Assembly: GCA_945872245.1 (NCBI GenBank)
Contig: CAMBZB010000009.1
Location: forward strand, 9,257-73,256
DNA: 64,000 nucleotides
Reading direction: 5' to 3'
DNA from: Flavobacterium psychrophilum
GTDB lineage: Bacteria > Bacteroidota > Bacteroidia > Flavobacteriales > Flavobacteriaceae
The notes under the pieces are model-generated. The model made no database searches. It was given only the letters and a program-made list of their open reading frames with translations, and was not told the DNA's origin. Within the stretch, counting starts at the first letter, position 1, and every line of letters starts with the position of its first letter. Positions 25,681 to 34,492 of this stretch are shown here, in pieces. Position numbers and translations under genes: made by a program.

Positions 25681-26472
25681 TTGAGGTACTTTATAAAACT
25701 AGCCTATAACGGAACTAATTATCATGGATGGCAATACCAACCGAATGCAGCTTCTGTGCAGGAAACGCTGAACAAAGCATTGTCAGTGGTATTGAATTCT
25801 GGCTCGAGCGATAGCGGACAGGCGAAGCAAATTGATATTATGGGGGCAGGACGCACCGATACTGGTGTTCATGCCAAGGAAATGTTTGCCCATTTTGATT
25901 TTGAAACGCCAATTTCTGTTTCGAGTTTGGTGCACAAACTCAACTCCTTCTTGCCCAAAGACATTGTGATTTATGACATTTTTCCCGTTAAAGACGATGC
26001 GCATGCCCGTTTCGATGCCAAGAAAAGAATATACGAATATCATATAAACACCTTCAAGGATGTTTTTTCGCAGGATAAAAGTTGGTATTTCCATCAAGAG
26101 TTGGATTTAGATTTGATGAATGAAGCTTCCAAACTGCTATTTGACCACACTGATTTTCAATGCTTCTCAAAAGTAAATACCGATGTAAACACCTTCGACT
26201 GTACTATTTTTGAAGCCTATTGGACTCGAGGTGCAGCCGAACAGGGCACAGACAAACGAGAAAATGATAAACTTATTTTTACTATTTCGGCAAATCGTTT
26301 TTTACGCAATATGGTTCGCGCCATAGTGGGAACACTTGTAAACGTGGGATTACACAAAATCACTTTGGAGGACTTTAATGAAATTATTAAAAGTAAAAAC
26401 CGCGAAAAAGCTGGTTTTTCAGTCCCAGCACATGGCTTGTACTTGACAAAAATTGAATACGACTACATTTAA
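25681..26472 (+). CDS. truA: tRNA pseudouridine(38-40) synthase TruA, with two in-frame insertions
   Basis: TruA of 263 residues using the TTG at 25681, so it begins MRYFIKLAYNG as the family usually does; a TTG 16 codons earlier overlaps a promoter box. The catalytic motif GAGRTDTGVHAKEMFAHFD holds the nucleophilic aspartate, and SANRFLRNMVRAIVGTLVNVG is the C-terminal core. It isomerises U38-U40 in the anticodon arm. Two loops look inserted relative to the family: residues 41-49 (GSSDSGQAK) and about 183-194 (RGAAEQGTDKRE). Both are encoded by GC-richer DNA with a shared CTCGAG-N4-AGC-...-CAGG pattern. The exporter gene follows 25 bases on. Confidence 0.9.
   Translation: MRYFIKLAYNGTNYHGWQYQPNAASVQETLNKALSVVLNSGSSDSGQAKQIDIMGAGRTDTGVHAKEMFAHFDFETPISVSSLVHKLNSFLPKDIVIYDIFPVKDDAHARFDAKKRIYEYHINTFKDVFSQDKSWYFHQELDLDLMNEASKLLFDHTDFQCFSKVNTDVNTFDCTIFEAYWTRGAAEQGTDKRENDKLIFTISANRFLRNMVRAIVGTLVNVGLHKITLEDFNEIIKSKNREKAGFSVPAHGLYLTKIEYDYI
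25801..25827 (+). repeat. GC-rich repeat-like insertion inside truA (copy 1)
   Basis: 27 bases, 18 of them G or C, encoding residues 41-49 of TruA. It contains CTCGAG, four bases, AGC, GGA, CAGG. The related segment at 26225-26245 and the upstream patch at 25475-25531 share parts of this pattern. Confidence 0.5.
26225..26254 (+). repeat. GC-rich repeat-like insertion inside truA (copy 2)
   Basis: CTCGAG, four bases, AGC, CGAA, CAGG: the same order of blocks as copy 1 with one extra base. It encodes residues near 182-194 of TruA, between the AYW strand and the KLIFTISANRF core. Confidence 0.4.
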
Positions 26473-26497
26473 CAGCAGATAGCTTAGCAGATTCGCG

Positions 26498-28264
26498 ATG
26501 ACAAAAAAAATGAAAGCAAAAGCATTCGATACAAAGGTATTTAAACGAGTTTTAAAATATACCCGTCCATACAAATGGAGATTTAATGGTGTTATCATTT
26601 TTGCGGTTTTCTTATCTGTTTTTGCGGCGATTCGTCCTCTAATTTTACAAGGAACCGTGGATACTTATATAAAACCTAAAGATAATTATGGCTTATTGTT
26701 TTATGTAACCCTGATGGGAATTACCTTATTATTAGAAGTAGTTTCACAGTTTTTCTTTGTGTTTTGGGCAAACTGGCTTGGACAAGATATCGTTAAGGAC
26801 ATTCGAACCAAGCTCTTCAGACACATGTTGAGTTTCCGAATAAAGTATTTTGACAACACACCCGTGGGACAATTAGTAACACGTTCCGTTTCTGATATTG
26901 AACAAATTGCCCGAATTTTTAGTCAAGGTTTGTTCATGATAGCCAGTGATTTGATGAAAATGGCGGTTTGTTTAATCATAATGTTTTGGATGAATTGGCA
27001 ACTTTCGTTAATCGTGTTTGTGGCTATGCCAATATTAGTTTTTATCACACGAATATTCCAACGAAAGATGCAAGTAGCTTTTGAGGAAGTTAGGACGCAA
27101 ATTGCCAATATAAATTCCTTCGTTCAAGAGCGAGTTACTGGAATGAAAATCGTCCAATTGTTTAATCGTGAAGATGTAGAATACGAAAAATTTAAATCCA
27201 TCAACGAAAAGCACAAAAAAGCTTGGATAAAAACAATACTATACAACTCTATCTTCTTCCCTATTGCTGATATTATCTCATCTTTAACTTTAGGATTTAT
27301 CGTTTTATACGGCGGATTTCAAATTATTAACGGAAATCCATTTACCACTTTAGGACAAATGACCGCTTACACGATGTTTATTGGAATGTTGTTCAACCCA
27401 TTGCGACAAATTGCGGATAAATTCAATGAAATGCAACTAGGAATGATTGCTGCCAATCGTGTTTTTGACATTCTCGATACCGAAGAACAAATCCAAGATA
27501 CAGGAACTGTCGAAGCCCAGGTCTTTAAAGGTAACATTCACTTTGAAAGTGTTCGTTTTGGCTATTTTCACAGAGAAGAGGTTATTAAGGGAATTGACTT
27601 ATCGGTAGCTGCAGGTAAAACCATTGCCATCGTTGGTTCGACAGGAGCGGGAAAATCGACCATTATCAATTTGCTGAACCGATTTTATGAAATCAATAGC
27701 GGGACGATTTACATCGATGACCAAAACATAGAAAACTACACCTTGAGTTCGCTACGAAAACAAATTGCAGTAGTGTTGCAGGACGTCTTTCTTTTTGCCG
27801 ATACTATTTTCAATAACATTACGCTAAATAATCCCGAAATATCTCGCGAACAAGTTTTGGCTGCCGCCAAAAAAATTGGAGTCCATAAGTTCATTATGAG
27901 TCTGCCGGACAATTACGATTTTGATGTAAAGGAACGTGGCGTGATGCTATCTTCCGGTCAACGCCAACTTATTGCTTTTCTGCGTGCCTATGTGAGTAAC
28001 CCTAGCATTCTTATTCTTGATGAAGCAACCTCATCAATAGACACCTATTCCGAAGAATTGATTCAACGTGCCACCGAAACCATAACCAAAGGAAGAACGT
28101 CAATTATTATTGCACATCGATTAGCAACTATTGTGAATGCCGATCAAATTGTAGTGATGGACAAAGGATTGATAGTCGAGCAAGGAACCCATCATGAACT
28201 ATTGGAAAAAACAGAAGGTTACTATAAAAATTTGTACGATTCCCAATTTATATTGAATACTTAA
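26498..28264 (+). CDS. MsbA-like ABC exporter (fused permease-ATPase)
   Basis: Half-transporter of 588 residues that should act as a homodimer in the inner membrane. Six membrane helices span about residues 30-320; the ATPase follows with Walker A IVGSTGAGKSTIINLL, Q-loop VLQDVFLFADTIFNNI, the signature LSSGQRQLIAFLRAYVS (LSSGQ rather than LSGGQ) and Walker B ILILDEATSSIDT with IIAHRLATI. Such proteins export lipids, peptides or drugs; substrate unknown. The start ATG at 26498 is 25 bases after truA, so cotranscription is likely. Confidence 0.9.
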   Translation: MTKKMKAKAFDTKVFKRVLKYTRPYKWRFNGVIIFAVFLSVFAAIRPLILQGTVDTYIKPKDNYGLLFYVTLMGITLLLEVVSQFFFVFWANWLGQDIVKDIRTKLFRHMLSFRIKYFDNTPVGQLVTRSVSDIEQIARIFSQGLFMIASDLMKMAVCLIIMFWMNWQLSLIVFVAMPILVFITRIFQRKMQVAFEEVRTQIANINSFVQERVTGMKIVQLFNREDVEYEKFKSINEKHKKAWIKTILYNSIFFPIADIISSLTLGFIVLYGGFQIINGNPFTTLGQMTAYTMFIGMLFNPLRQIADKFNEMQLGMIAANRVFDILDTEEQIQDTGTVEAQVFKGNIHFESVRFGYFHREEVIKGIDLSVAAGKTIAIVGSTGAGKSTIINLLNRFYEINSGTIYIDDQNIENYTLSSLRKQIAVVLQDVFLFADTIFNNITLNNPEISREQVLAAAKKIGVHKFIMSLPDNYDFDVKERGVMLSSGQRQLIAFLRAYVSNPSILILDEATSSIDTYSEELIQRATETITKGRTSIIIAHRLATIVNADQIVVMDKGLIVEQGTHHELLEKTEGYYKNLYDSQFILNT

Positions 28265-28359
28265 TTCCTGAATTGTACAATTAGCGATTACTAATTGTAC
28301 TTTTCCTATGATCAAATTAAAAAATAATTCATAATTTCGCGACAGAATTTTAATGTAGA

Positions 28360-28375
28360 AAACACATAAAAATGA
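28360..28375 (+). repeat. 16-base direct repeat, copy 1, at a tiny ORF start
   Basis: AAACACATAAAAATGA occurs here and again at 28415-28430, where it forms the lpdA translation start. The two copies are 55 bases apart. Confidence 0.8.
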
Positions 28376-28416
28376 CACGAGCTTTTGCAACTGCATTTTT
28401 ACAACTAAAAAAATAA
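28372..28416 (+). CDS. possible 14-residue leader ORF upstream of lpdA
   Basis: ATG at 28372 opens a 14-codon frame reading MTRAFATAFLQLKK, closed by TAA at 28414. The start sits in exactly the same 16-base context as the lpdA start, and its stop lies 10 bases before the lpdA ATG. This would suit a leader peptide or simply be the relic of a short tandem duplication of the initiation region. No regulatory codon run is obvious. Evidence is context only. Confidence 0.35.
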   Translation: MTRAFATAFLQLKK

Positions 28417-28426
28417 ACACATAAAA

Positions 28427-29815
28427 ATGAAATACGATATCATAGTTTTAGGAAGCGGTCCAGGAGGTTATGTAACAGCCATTAGAGCATCGCAATTAGG
28501 CTTTAAAGTTGCCGTAATCGAAAAAGAAAACTTAGGTGGTGTTTGCTTGAACTGGGGATGCATTCCAACTAAAGCATTATTAAAATCTGCTCAGGTTTTT
28601 GATTATCTTAAACACGCTTCTGATTATGGATTGACTGTTTCTGGGTTTGACAAAGACTTCCCCGCAGTTGTTCAACGCAGTAGAAGTGTTGCTGATGGAA
28701 TGAGCAAAGGGGTTCAATTCCTGATGAAAAAAAATAAAATTGACGTCATCGATGGTTTCGGAAAACTAAAACCAGGTAAGAAAATTGACGTTACTGATGC
28801 AGCCAAAAAAGTTACTGAATATTCTGCTGATCATATTATTATTGCCACAGGAGCTCGCTCCCGTGAATTACCAAACCTGCCTCAGGATGGCATAAAAGTA
28901 ATTGGCTATCGCCAAGCAATGACATTGCCTACGCAACCAAAATCGATGATAATCGTAGGTTCTGGAGCCATTGGAGTTGAATTTGCTCATTTCTATAACT
29001 CAATGGGAACAGATGTTACTATTGTAGAATTCATGCCTAACATAGTTCCTGTTGAAGATGAGGACATTTCAAAACAAATGGAACGTTCTTTGAAAAAAGC
29101 GGGGATTAAAATTATGACAAGTTCTTCTGTAGAAAGATTAGACACTTCTGGAAAAGGAGTTAAAGCCTTCGTTAAAACTGCCAAAGGGGAAGAAGTTTTG
29201 GAAGCAGAAATTTTACTTTCGGCAGTTGGAATTAAAACCAACATTGAAAATATTGGATTGGAAGAAGTTGGAATTGCCGTTGACAAGGATAAAATTTTGG
29301 TAAACGCTTATAATCAAACTAATATCCCTGGCTACTATGCCATTGGTGACGTAACTCCAGGTCAAGCATTGGCTCATGTGGCCTCTGCAGAAGGAATTAA
29401 TTGCGTGGAAAAAATTGCGGGCCTTCATGTTGAACCTATCGATTACGGAAACGTTCCGGGTTGTACCTTTGCCACTCCAGAAATTGCTTCTGTTGGTTTG
29501 ACTGAAAAACAAGCCAAAGAAAAAGGATACGAGTTAAAAATTGGTAAATTCCCATTCTCAGCCTCAGGGAAAGCAAAAGCTGCAGGAACACCTGATGGTT
29601 TCGTGAAAGTGATTTTTGATGCTAAATATGGTGAATGGTTGGGTTGCCACATGATTGGCGCTGGAGTAACTGATATGATTGCCGAAGCCGTTGTAGCTCG
29701 TAAACTGGAAACTACAGGTCACGAAATCCTAAAATCGATACACCCGCACCCAACTATGAGCGAAGCCGTTATGGAAGCCGTTGCTGATGCTTATGGAGAA
29801 GTGATTCACTTATAA
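28427..29815 (+). CDS. lpdA: dihydrolipoyl dehydrogenase (E3)
   Basis: Flavoprotein disulfide reductase of 462 residues, the shared E3 subunit of 2-oxo acid dehydrogenase and glycine cleavage complexes; it reoxidises dihydrolipoamide with NAD+. Features: FAD-binding LGSGPGGYVTAIRASQLG, redox disulfide GGVCLNWGCIPTKALL, NAD-binding IIVGSGAIGVEFAHF, second FAD contact YYAIGDVTPGQALAHVA, and the C-terminal dimer motif SIHPHPTMSEAVMEA with the catalytic histidine. The ATG at 28427 lies in a duplicated start context. It is functionally tied to lipA at 42.9 kb. A long hairpin follows. Confidence 0.96.
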   Translation: MKYDIIVLGSGPGGYVTAIRASQLGFKVAVIEKENLGGVCLNWGCIPTKALLKSAQVFDYLKHASDYGLTVSGFDKDFPAVVQRSRSVADGMSKGVQFLMKKNKIDVIDGFGKLKPGKKIDVTDAAKKVTEYSADHIIIATGARSRELPNLPQDGIKVIGYRQAMTLPTQPKSMIIVGSGAIGVEFAHFYNSMGTDVTIVEFMPNIVPVEDEDISKQMERSLKKAGIKIMTSSSVERLDTSGKGVKAFVKTAKGEEVLEAEILLSAVGIKTNIENIGLEEVGIAVDKDKILVNAYNQTNIPGYYAIGDVTPGQALAHVASAEGINCVEKIAGLHVEPIDYGNVPGCTFATPEIASVGLTEKQAKEKGYELKIGKFPFSASGKAKAAGTPDGFVKVIFDAKYGEWLGCHMIGAGVTDMIAEAVVARKLETTGHEILKSIHPHPTMSEAVMEAVADAYGEVIHL

Positions 29816-29863
29816 TGATCTTATTACGTTTCTTTTTCTGAAACAAAATCGACTTATATTAAA

Positions 29864-29896
29864 GACAAAGGGCTACTATTTAAGTAGCCCTTTGTC
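29864..29896. terminator. long hairpin after lpdA
   Basis: GACAAAGGGCTACT and AGTAGCCCTTTGTC form a perfect 14-bp stem with a five-base loop. It lacks a strong T-tract on either strand, but sits between convergent genes and is probably a terminator or transcript-end stabiliser. Confidence 0.75.
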
Positions 29897-29930
29897 ATAT
29901 TTGAGGAGAAGTTTTTTACGAATATATCTT

Positions 29931-30755
29931 TTAACCGTTTGATTGTACTTTTTTCCTATCAGTTACTTTCTTCTTGTAAATAGGAATGAAATACGTAATG
30001 GTGTAATTTACTCCTACCCCAAAATCGCCATCATAGGTTCTATTAAAACCTGGAATATAAAGGTTATCAAAATTAGTGGGCTTATCGTTTGATATCAATT
30101 TATTAAGACGAAGACTAAAGCCCAAGTAAATATTATTGATCACTTTTGCCTTTACTCCTGCCACTACTTCAATCCAACTGGCTGTTAATCCGTTGAATTT
30201 ATCTCCGGAAGGAAGTATGGGTACTTCGCCAAAATAGGGATTGGCATTGTAAATTTTGTAACTGTTCAATTCTTGGCTAAAGGTGCTTGCACCATATCGC
30301 AATCCAATGGAGATTATATTTTCCATGTTTAACCAGTTTTGATAACCATTATAGTCAAAGCCAACTTTAAGATACGAACCTTTGGTTGTGAAATTCAAAC
30401 GATTATCATCCGTTGTTTTATTTTCATTACCGAGTTCGGCAGCCAAATAATACTTTTTGGTTAATCGATAATCGCCAACAAATTCGATTCCTTTATATTC
30501 TTTGTCATATAAAGAGCGAGTCAATTTGTATAAATCAACGCCCACACGGAGTCCATAACGGTTCGTTTTCGGTGGAATACTATCCTTTGTTTTCTCTTCG
30601 ACAATTTTTTGGGATTTCTGTTTGGGAGCTTCTGGAATAATTCCTTCTTTTTGAATGTTTGTGTTCGGAATTTTAGTTAGTACAGTCTGAGCCTGAACCA
30701 AATATACAAAAATCAGAAGGCAGCAACTAAAAATATATTTTAACATGTGTTTCAT
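29931..30755 (-). CDS. DUF6048-like outer-membrane-type protein
   Basis: Protein of 274 residues with a signal peptide (YIFSCCLLIFVYLVQAQ). After a Lys/Pro-rich linker the mature part alternates aromatic and polar residues in strands (YGLRVGVDLYKLTRSLYD, YYLAAELGNE, GFDYNGYQNWL, YLGFSLRLNKLI, GVGVNYTITYFIPIYKKK), which fits a small beta-barrel. In Flavobacteria this type of protein sits beside rlmD and a small lipoprotein, as here; I match it to DUF6048 by memory of that arrangement. It overlaps the end of the upstream gene by 29 bases, so the two are coupled. Function unknown. Confidence 0.7.
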   Translation of the reverse strand: MKHMLKYIFSCCLLIFVYLVQAQTVLTKIPNTNIQKEGIIPEAPKQKSQKIVEEKTKDSIPPKTNRYGLRVGVDLYKLTRSLYDKEYKGIEFVGDYRLTKKYYLAAELGNENKTTDDNRLNFTTKGSYLKVGFDYNGYQNWLNMENIISIGLRYGASTFSQELNSYKIYNANPYFGEVPILPSGDKFNGLTASWIEVVAGVKAKVINNIYLGFSLRLNKLISNDKPTNFDNLYIPGFNRTYDGDFGVGVNYTITYFIPIYKKKVTDRKKVQSNG

Positions 30756-31230
30756 TTTCGTTTACGATGTTACTTTTTTCAACCGAAATATTTTGCATCC
30801 ATTTTGATTTAGTTGAAGGAACTGATGTATGAATAATGGGAATGCTAGAATCAAAAGTGAAAATCGTTTTAAAACCACATGCTCTGGACACATAAATATT
30901 TTCGCGGGAATAATCGAACTTGATTTCATCTTCACTACTAAAAGAAGCGGAACCAGAATTCAGTATAAAACGATAAGTTGTGCTATTCTCATTCGTTTTT
31001 AAAGGTATTGAAACCGTGTTTCCGTTTCCATTAAAAACAATTCCTTCGGTCATTCCTTCACCGATGACTTTGAGATCGGTCACATTTTTTAAAACCGTAG
31101 GGTTTGAGAAATCATAAAATTGAATTACAAGTCTGGGCGTGGCAGATGTATTGGCATCACAAATATCATCTTTCTCACAACCGGAAAAAGAAAACATCGT
31201 AATCAATAAAAGCGTAAGTACTTTTTTCAT
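30727..31230 (-). CDS. DUF6452-like lipoprotein
   Basis: Protein of 167 residues beginning MKKVLTLLLITMFSFSGCEKDD, a lipoprotein signal with Cys18. The mature chain has strands typical of a small beta-sandwich (PRLVIQFYDFSNPTVLKNV; TYRFILNSGSASFS) and two further cysteines, CDANTS and RACGFK, that could form a disulfide. It lies 32 bases downstream of rlmD on the same strand and overlaps the DUF6048-like gene, so the three form an operon. Probably an envelope accessory protein to the barrel encoded next; no known activity. Confidence 0.7.
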   Translation of the reverse strand: MKKVLTLLLITMFSFSGCEKDDICDANTSATPRLVIQFYDFSNPTVLKNVTDLKVIGEGMTEGIVFNGNGNTVSIPLKTNENSTTYRFILNSGSASFSSEDEIKFDYSRENIYVSRACGFKTIFTFDSSIPIIHTSVPSTKSKWMQNISVEKSNIVNENETHVKIYF

Positions 31231-31262
31231 TTTAAATTTAGAATTTAGAATTCAAAATAATT

Positions 31263-32675
31263 TTATCGTTTTTCCAAAAGCACCACATTTTCGACATGAT
31301 GTGTCTGTGGAAACATATCCACCGGACGAACTCGCGTCACTTTGTATTTTTCATCCATCAAGGCCAAATCTCTTGCCTGTGTAGCGGAGTTACAACTCAC
31401 ATAAACAATTTTTGACGGTTCTATTTTTAAGATTTGTTCAATTACATCCTTGTGCATTCCGTCACGAGGCGGATCGGTAATAATCACATCCGGTTTACCG
31501 TGTTGGGCAATAAAACTTTCGTTAAAAACGACTTTCATATCACCCACATAAAACTCACAATTGGTAATTTCATTGCGAACGGCATTGGCTTTGGCATCAA
31601 CAATCGCTTCTAAAACACTTTCTACACCAATAACTTTTTTAGCGTTTTTCGAAACAAATTGGGCAATCGTTCCAGTTCCCGTGTATAAATCATACACGAT
31701 TTCATTGCCGCTCAATCCGGCGAAATCGCGCGTAATTTTATATAATTCGTAGGCTTGGTCTGAGTTGGTTTGGTAAAACGATTTTGCATTGATGCTAAAT
31801 TTCAAACCTTCCATTTCTTCCAATATATAATCTCTGCCTTTGTAGAGTTTAATGTTTTGATCGTACAAAGTGTCGTTCGCCTTGTTGTTGACCACGTATT
31901 GCAGCGACGTAATCTGAGGAAATTTCTCGTAGATGTGATCAAGAAGTAATTCCCTGCCGGTTTTGTCATTTTCGAAAAACTGTACCAAAACCATAATTTC
32001 TCCGGTAGAAGCTGTTCGCATCATCAAAGTCCGAAGCAAACCTTCGTGATTTCTTGGATTGAAAAAAGTTAGGTTATTATCATTAGCGAATGCCCGAATG
32101 GCATTGCGAATAGCATTCGATGGGTCTTCCTGCAAATGGCATTTGTTGATGTCCAGGATCTTGTCCCACATTTTCGGGATGTGAAAACCAAGGGCGTTTC
32201 TGTTTCCCAAATCTTCACTGCTTACAATTTCTTTTTCAGTCAGCCAGCGACTATTCGAAAAAGAAAACTCCATTTTGTTTCTGTAAAAAAATTGTTTTTC
32301 GGAACCCAAAATCGGTTCAAACTCGGGAAGTTCAATTTTTCCGATACGCAGCAAATGGTTTAAAACTTCATTTTGTTTGTAATACAACTGTTGGCCGTAT
32401 TTCATATTCTGCCACTTGCAACCGCCACAAACACCAAAGTGTTCACAAACCGGTTCAACCCGATGTTCCGAATATTCATGAAATTTTACGGCTTTACCCT
32501 CGTAATACGCCTTGCGTTTCTTGAAAGTTTGTACATCAACCACATCACCGGGAACAACATTGGGAATGAATATTACTTTCCCATCTGGGGCTTTTGCCAC
32601 CGAAACGCCTTTTGCACCCGCATCAAGGACTTTTAAATGATCAAAAACGATTTTGTCTGTATTTTTATTAGCCAT
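31263..32675 (-). CDS. rlmD: 23S rRNA (uracil(1939)-C5)-methyltransferase RlmD
   Basis: RNA m5U methyltransferase of 470 residues. An N-terminal TRAM domain (KVLDAGAKGVSVAKAPDGKV) is followed by iron-sulfur cysteines in CEHFGVCGGCKWQ. The SAM fold has YDLYTGTGTIAQFV, the IITDPPRDGMH motif, and VSCNSATQARDL with the catalytic cysteine. TrmA lacks the cluster, so RlmD/RumA type is favoured; which U it methylates is inferred. ATG at 32675. It heads the operon with the two envelope genes. Confidence 0.92.
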   Translation of the reverse strand: MANKNTDKIVFDHLKVLDAGAKGVSVAKAPDGKVIFIPNVVPGDVVDVQTFKKRKAYYEGKAVKFHEYSEHRVEPVCEHFGVCGGCKWQNMKYGQQLYYKQNEVLNHLLRIGKIELPEFEPILGSEKQFFYRNKMEFSFSNSRWLTEKEIVSSEDLGNRNALGFHIPKMWDKILDINKCHLQEDPSNAIRNAIRAFANDNNLTFFNPRNHEGLLRTLMMRTASTGEIMVLVQFFENDKTGRELLLDHIYEKFPQITSLQYVVNNKANDTLYDQNIKLYKGRDYILEEMEGLKFSINAKSFYQTNSDQAYELYKITRDFAGLSGNEIVYDLYTGTGTIAQFVSKNAKKVIGVESVLEAIVDAKANAVRNEITNCEFYVGDMKVVFNESFIAQHGKPDVIITDPPRDGMHKDVIEQILKIEPSKIVYVSCNSATQARDLALMDEKYKVTRVRPVDMFPQTHHVENVVLLEKR

Positions 32676-32763
32676 AGCACAAAAATAAGGCTTTGGATGG
32701 TTTTATAAATTCAAATTGGGAAATATTTTTGAAAAGAAGTTTTATTATCTACCTTGATATACT

Positions 32764-32913
32764 ATGCCAAAAAAAAAATTAAAGAAAAAAATTCACTTAT
32801 TCATTTCCAAACAGAGAATAATAAACCCTCAACAGAAAACTATAATTGAAGAAAATAAAAAACTAAGGGGAGATATAGAAATCAATATTCTAAATTCAAA
32901 AAAGTCAGAATGA
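32764..32913 (+). CDS. possible small basic ORF, 49 aa
   Basis: In the 246-base spacer between rlmD and ribH an ATG opens 49 codons reading MPKKKLKKKIHLFISKQR and ending NILNSKKSE. It is very lysine-rich, which can reflect AT-rich noncoding DNA. Upstream there is a plausible promoter, TTTG then 18 bases then TACCTTGA, ending just six bases before the ATG, which would give a leaderless message. No homolog is recognised. It could equally be chance. Confidence 0.3.
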   Translation: MPKKKLKKKIHLFISKQRIINPQQKTIIEENKKLRGDIEINILNSKKSE

Positions 32914-32921
32914 ACATAATT

Positions 32922-33491
32922 CTATTCTTCTAACAGAGGTAAACCTTCTATCTGCAATGGCCCAGTTGATAACAATTGTTGATTTTTATATTGGTGACTG
33001 AACGAAGCTTGATGTCTTAAATAAGCCATTTTAATGGCAGCTATAGCAGCTTCAGTACCTTTATTGCCATGTTTTCCACCGCTTCTGTCGATGGATTGTT
33101 GTAAATTATTATCCGTTAAAACACAAAAAATAACGGGAATGTCTGTTTCTATGTTCAAGTCTTTTATTCCCTGCGAAACGGCTTCGCAAACAAAATCAAA
33201 ATGTTTCGTTTGCCCTTGAATAACACAACCAATGGCAATTACGACATCTACGTTTTGGGTTTGTAACATCTTTTTGGCGCCATAAATCAGTTCAAAACTT
33301 CCTGGCACATTCCATCGAATGATGTGTTCTGACGGCACCTCATTGTCTAAAAGTCCAGTAACTGCTCCAAAACAAAGCCCTTCAGTTATGGTATCATTCC
33401 ACTCTGAAACAACAATCCCAAACCGAAAATTTTTCGCGTTTGGGATTGTGTTTTTATCATATTCAGATAAGTTTTTATTTATGGTTGCCAT
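32922..33491 (-). CDS. ribH: 6,7-dimethyl-8-ribityllumazine synthase
   Basis: Lumazine synthase of 189 residues that condenses dihydroxybutanone phosphate with a ribitylaminouracil in the penultimate step of riboflavin synthesis. Signatures: FRFGIVVSEWNDTITEGL at the substrate pocket, VPGSFELIYGAKKM, VIAIGCVIQGQTKHFDFV with the catalytic histidine, and FCVLTDNNLQQSIDRSGGKH. The C-terminal 30 residues extend past the usual end. The TPR gene lies 84 bases upstream on the same strand. No FMN riboswitch is visible in the spacer. Confidence 0.95.
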   Translation of the reverse strand: MATINKNLSEYDKNTIPNAKNFRFGIVVSEWNDTITEGLCFGAVTGLLDNEVPSEHIIRWNVPGSFELIYGAKKMLQTQNVDVVIAIGCVIQGQTKHFDFVCEAVSQGIKDLNIETDIPVIFCVLTDNNLQQSIDRSGGKHGNKGTEAAIAAIKMAYLRHQASFSHQYKNQQLLSTGPLQIEGLPLLEE

Positions 33492-33575
33492 TTTAATTTG
33501 GATTAAAATTAAATTTAGATCTTTAGAGATTAAAGTATAAAAGTACCAAATCTAAATGAAAAATCCTAAATAAAA

Positions 33576-34349
33576 TTACTGTGACAATCCAATCAATACG
33601 TCAATAGAAGCCGCTTCTGGAGTTGCTTCAAAGTTTTCTTTAATATCAGTGAAATATTTCAAAGCATCTACTTTATTTCCTATAGCCAAAGCCGTTTTTC
33701 CTGCTTTCAACAAGAAACGTGGCGTGGTAAAATCATTTTTGTCTGATTCAACCGCTTTCAAATAATTTTCAAGTGCCTCTTTTGGTTGCTTATTTTGAGA
33801 ATAAGCATCCCCTATCGCTCCTTTTGCCAAAGCACTTAATACAATATCTTCAGACTTAAATTTGCTCAAGTAGTCAATCGCTTCAGTATATTTTCCAATA
33901 TTCAAGTAAGCGACACCCGCATAATAATTGGCTAAATTTCCGGCATCTGTACCAGAGTATTTATCGGCAATATCAATAAAGCCAAATTTACCTTCACCAC
34001 CTTTTAAAGATAAATCATAGAGAGAATCGCTAGAAACCCCATCAGTTGCTTTTTGAAAATATTGTTGTGCTTGAAACATTTCGCTTGCAGCTTCCAATTC
34101 TTTTGGTGCTGCAACAAATTTTTCATAAACCAAATAACCAACCGTAAACAGTGCAATTGCACCCACTATTCCAATGATTATTTTTTGGTTTTTGGCTACA
34201 AAATCTTCTGTCTTTGAAGCCGTTTCGTCCAATGCTGAAAACACACCCGCCGTTGCGCTGTTTTTTTCAAGAACTTTTATGTCTTCCGTAACTTCTTTTT
34301 CTTCTTTTTCTTTTGGTGCTTTATATCCTCTTTTATTATAAGTAGCCAT
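33576..34349 (-). CDS. membrane-anchored tetratricopeptide repeat protein (YfgM-like build)
   Basis: Protein of 257 residues. A lysine/glutamate-rich cytoplasmic N-terminus is followed by one membrane helix (IIIGIVGAIALFTVGYLVY, about 55-73) and a periplasmic domain with TPR-like helix pairs, for example AGNLANYYAGVAYLNIGKYT and GDAYSQNKQPKEALENYLKA. The layout resembles YfgM, which assists SecYEG-associated chaperones, but the similarity is architectural. It diverges from recF and precedes ribH. Confidence 0.78.
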   Translation of the reverse strand: MATYNKRGYKAPKEKEEKEVTEDIKVLEKNSATAGVFSALDETASKTEDFVAKNQKIIIGIVGAIALFTVGYLVYEKFVAAPKELEAASEMFQAQQYFQKATDGVSSDSLYDLSLKGGEGKFGFIDIADKYSGTDAGNLANYYAGVAYLNIGKYTEAIDYLSKFKSEDIVLSALAKGAIGDAYSQNKQPKEALENYLKAVESDKNDFTTPRFLLKAGKTALAIGNKVDALKYFTDIKENFEATPEAASIDVLIGLSQ

Positions 34350-34492
34350 TTCATTTTAATTTAGTGAATGGCAAAAATATAATATTTATTCAAATCTAAA
34401 ACCTCTTTTATCGATATTTTTCAATAATTTGCACCCACTTAAAAAAAATGGCTCAAAAAAAGCCTATATCTCGATACCCGTTAGCCTTAGCA

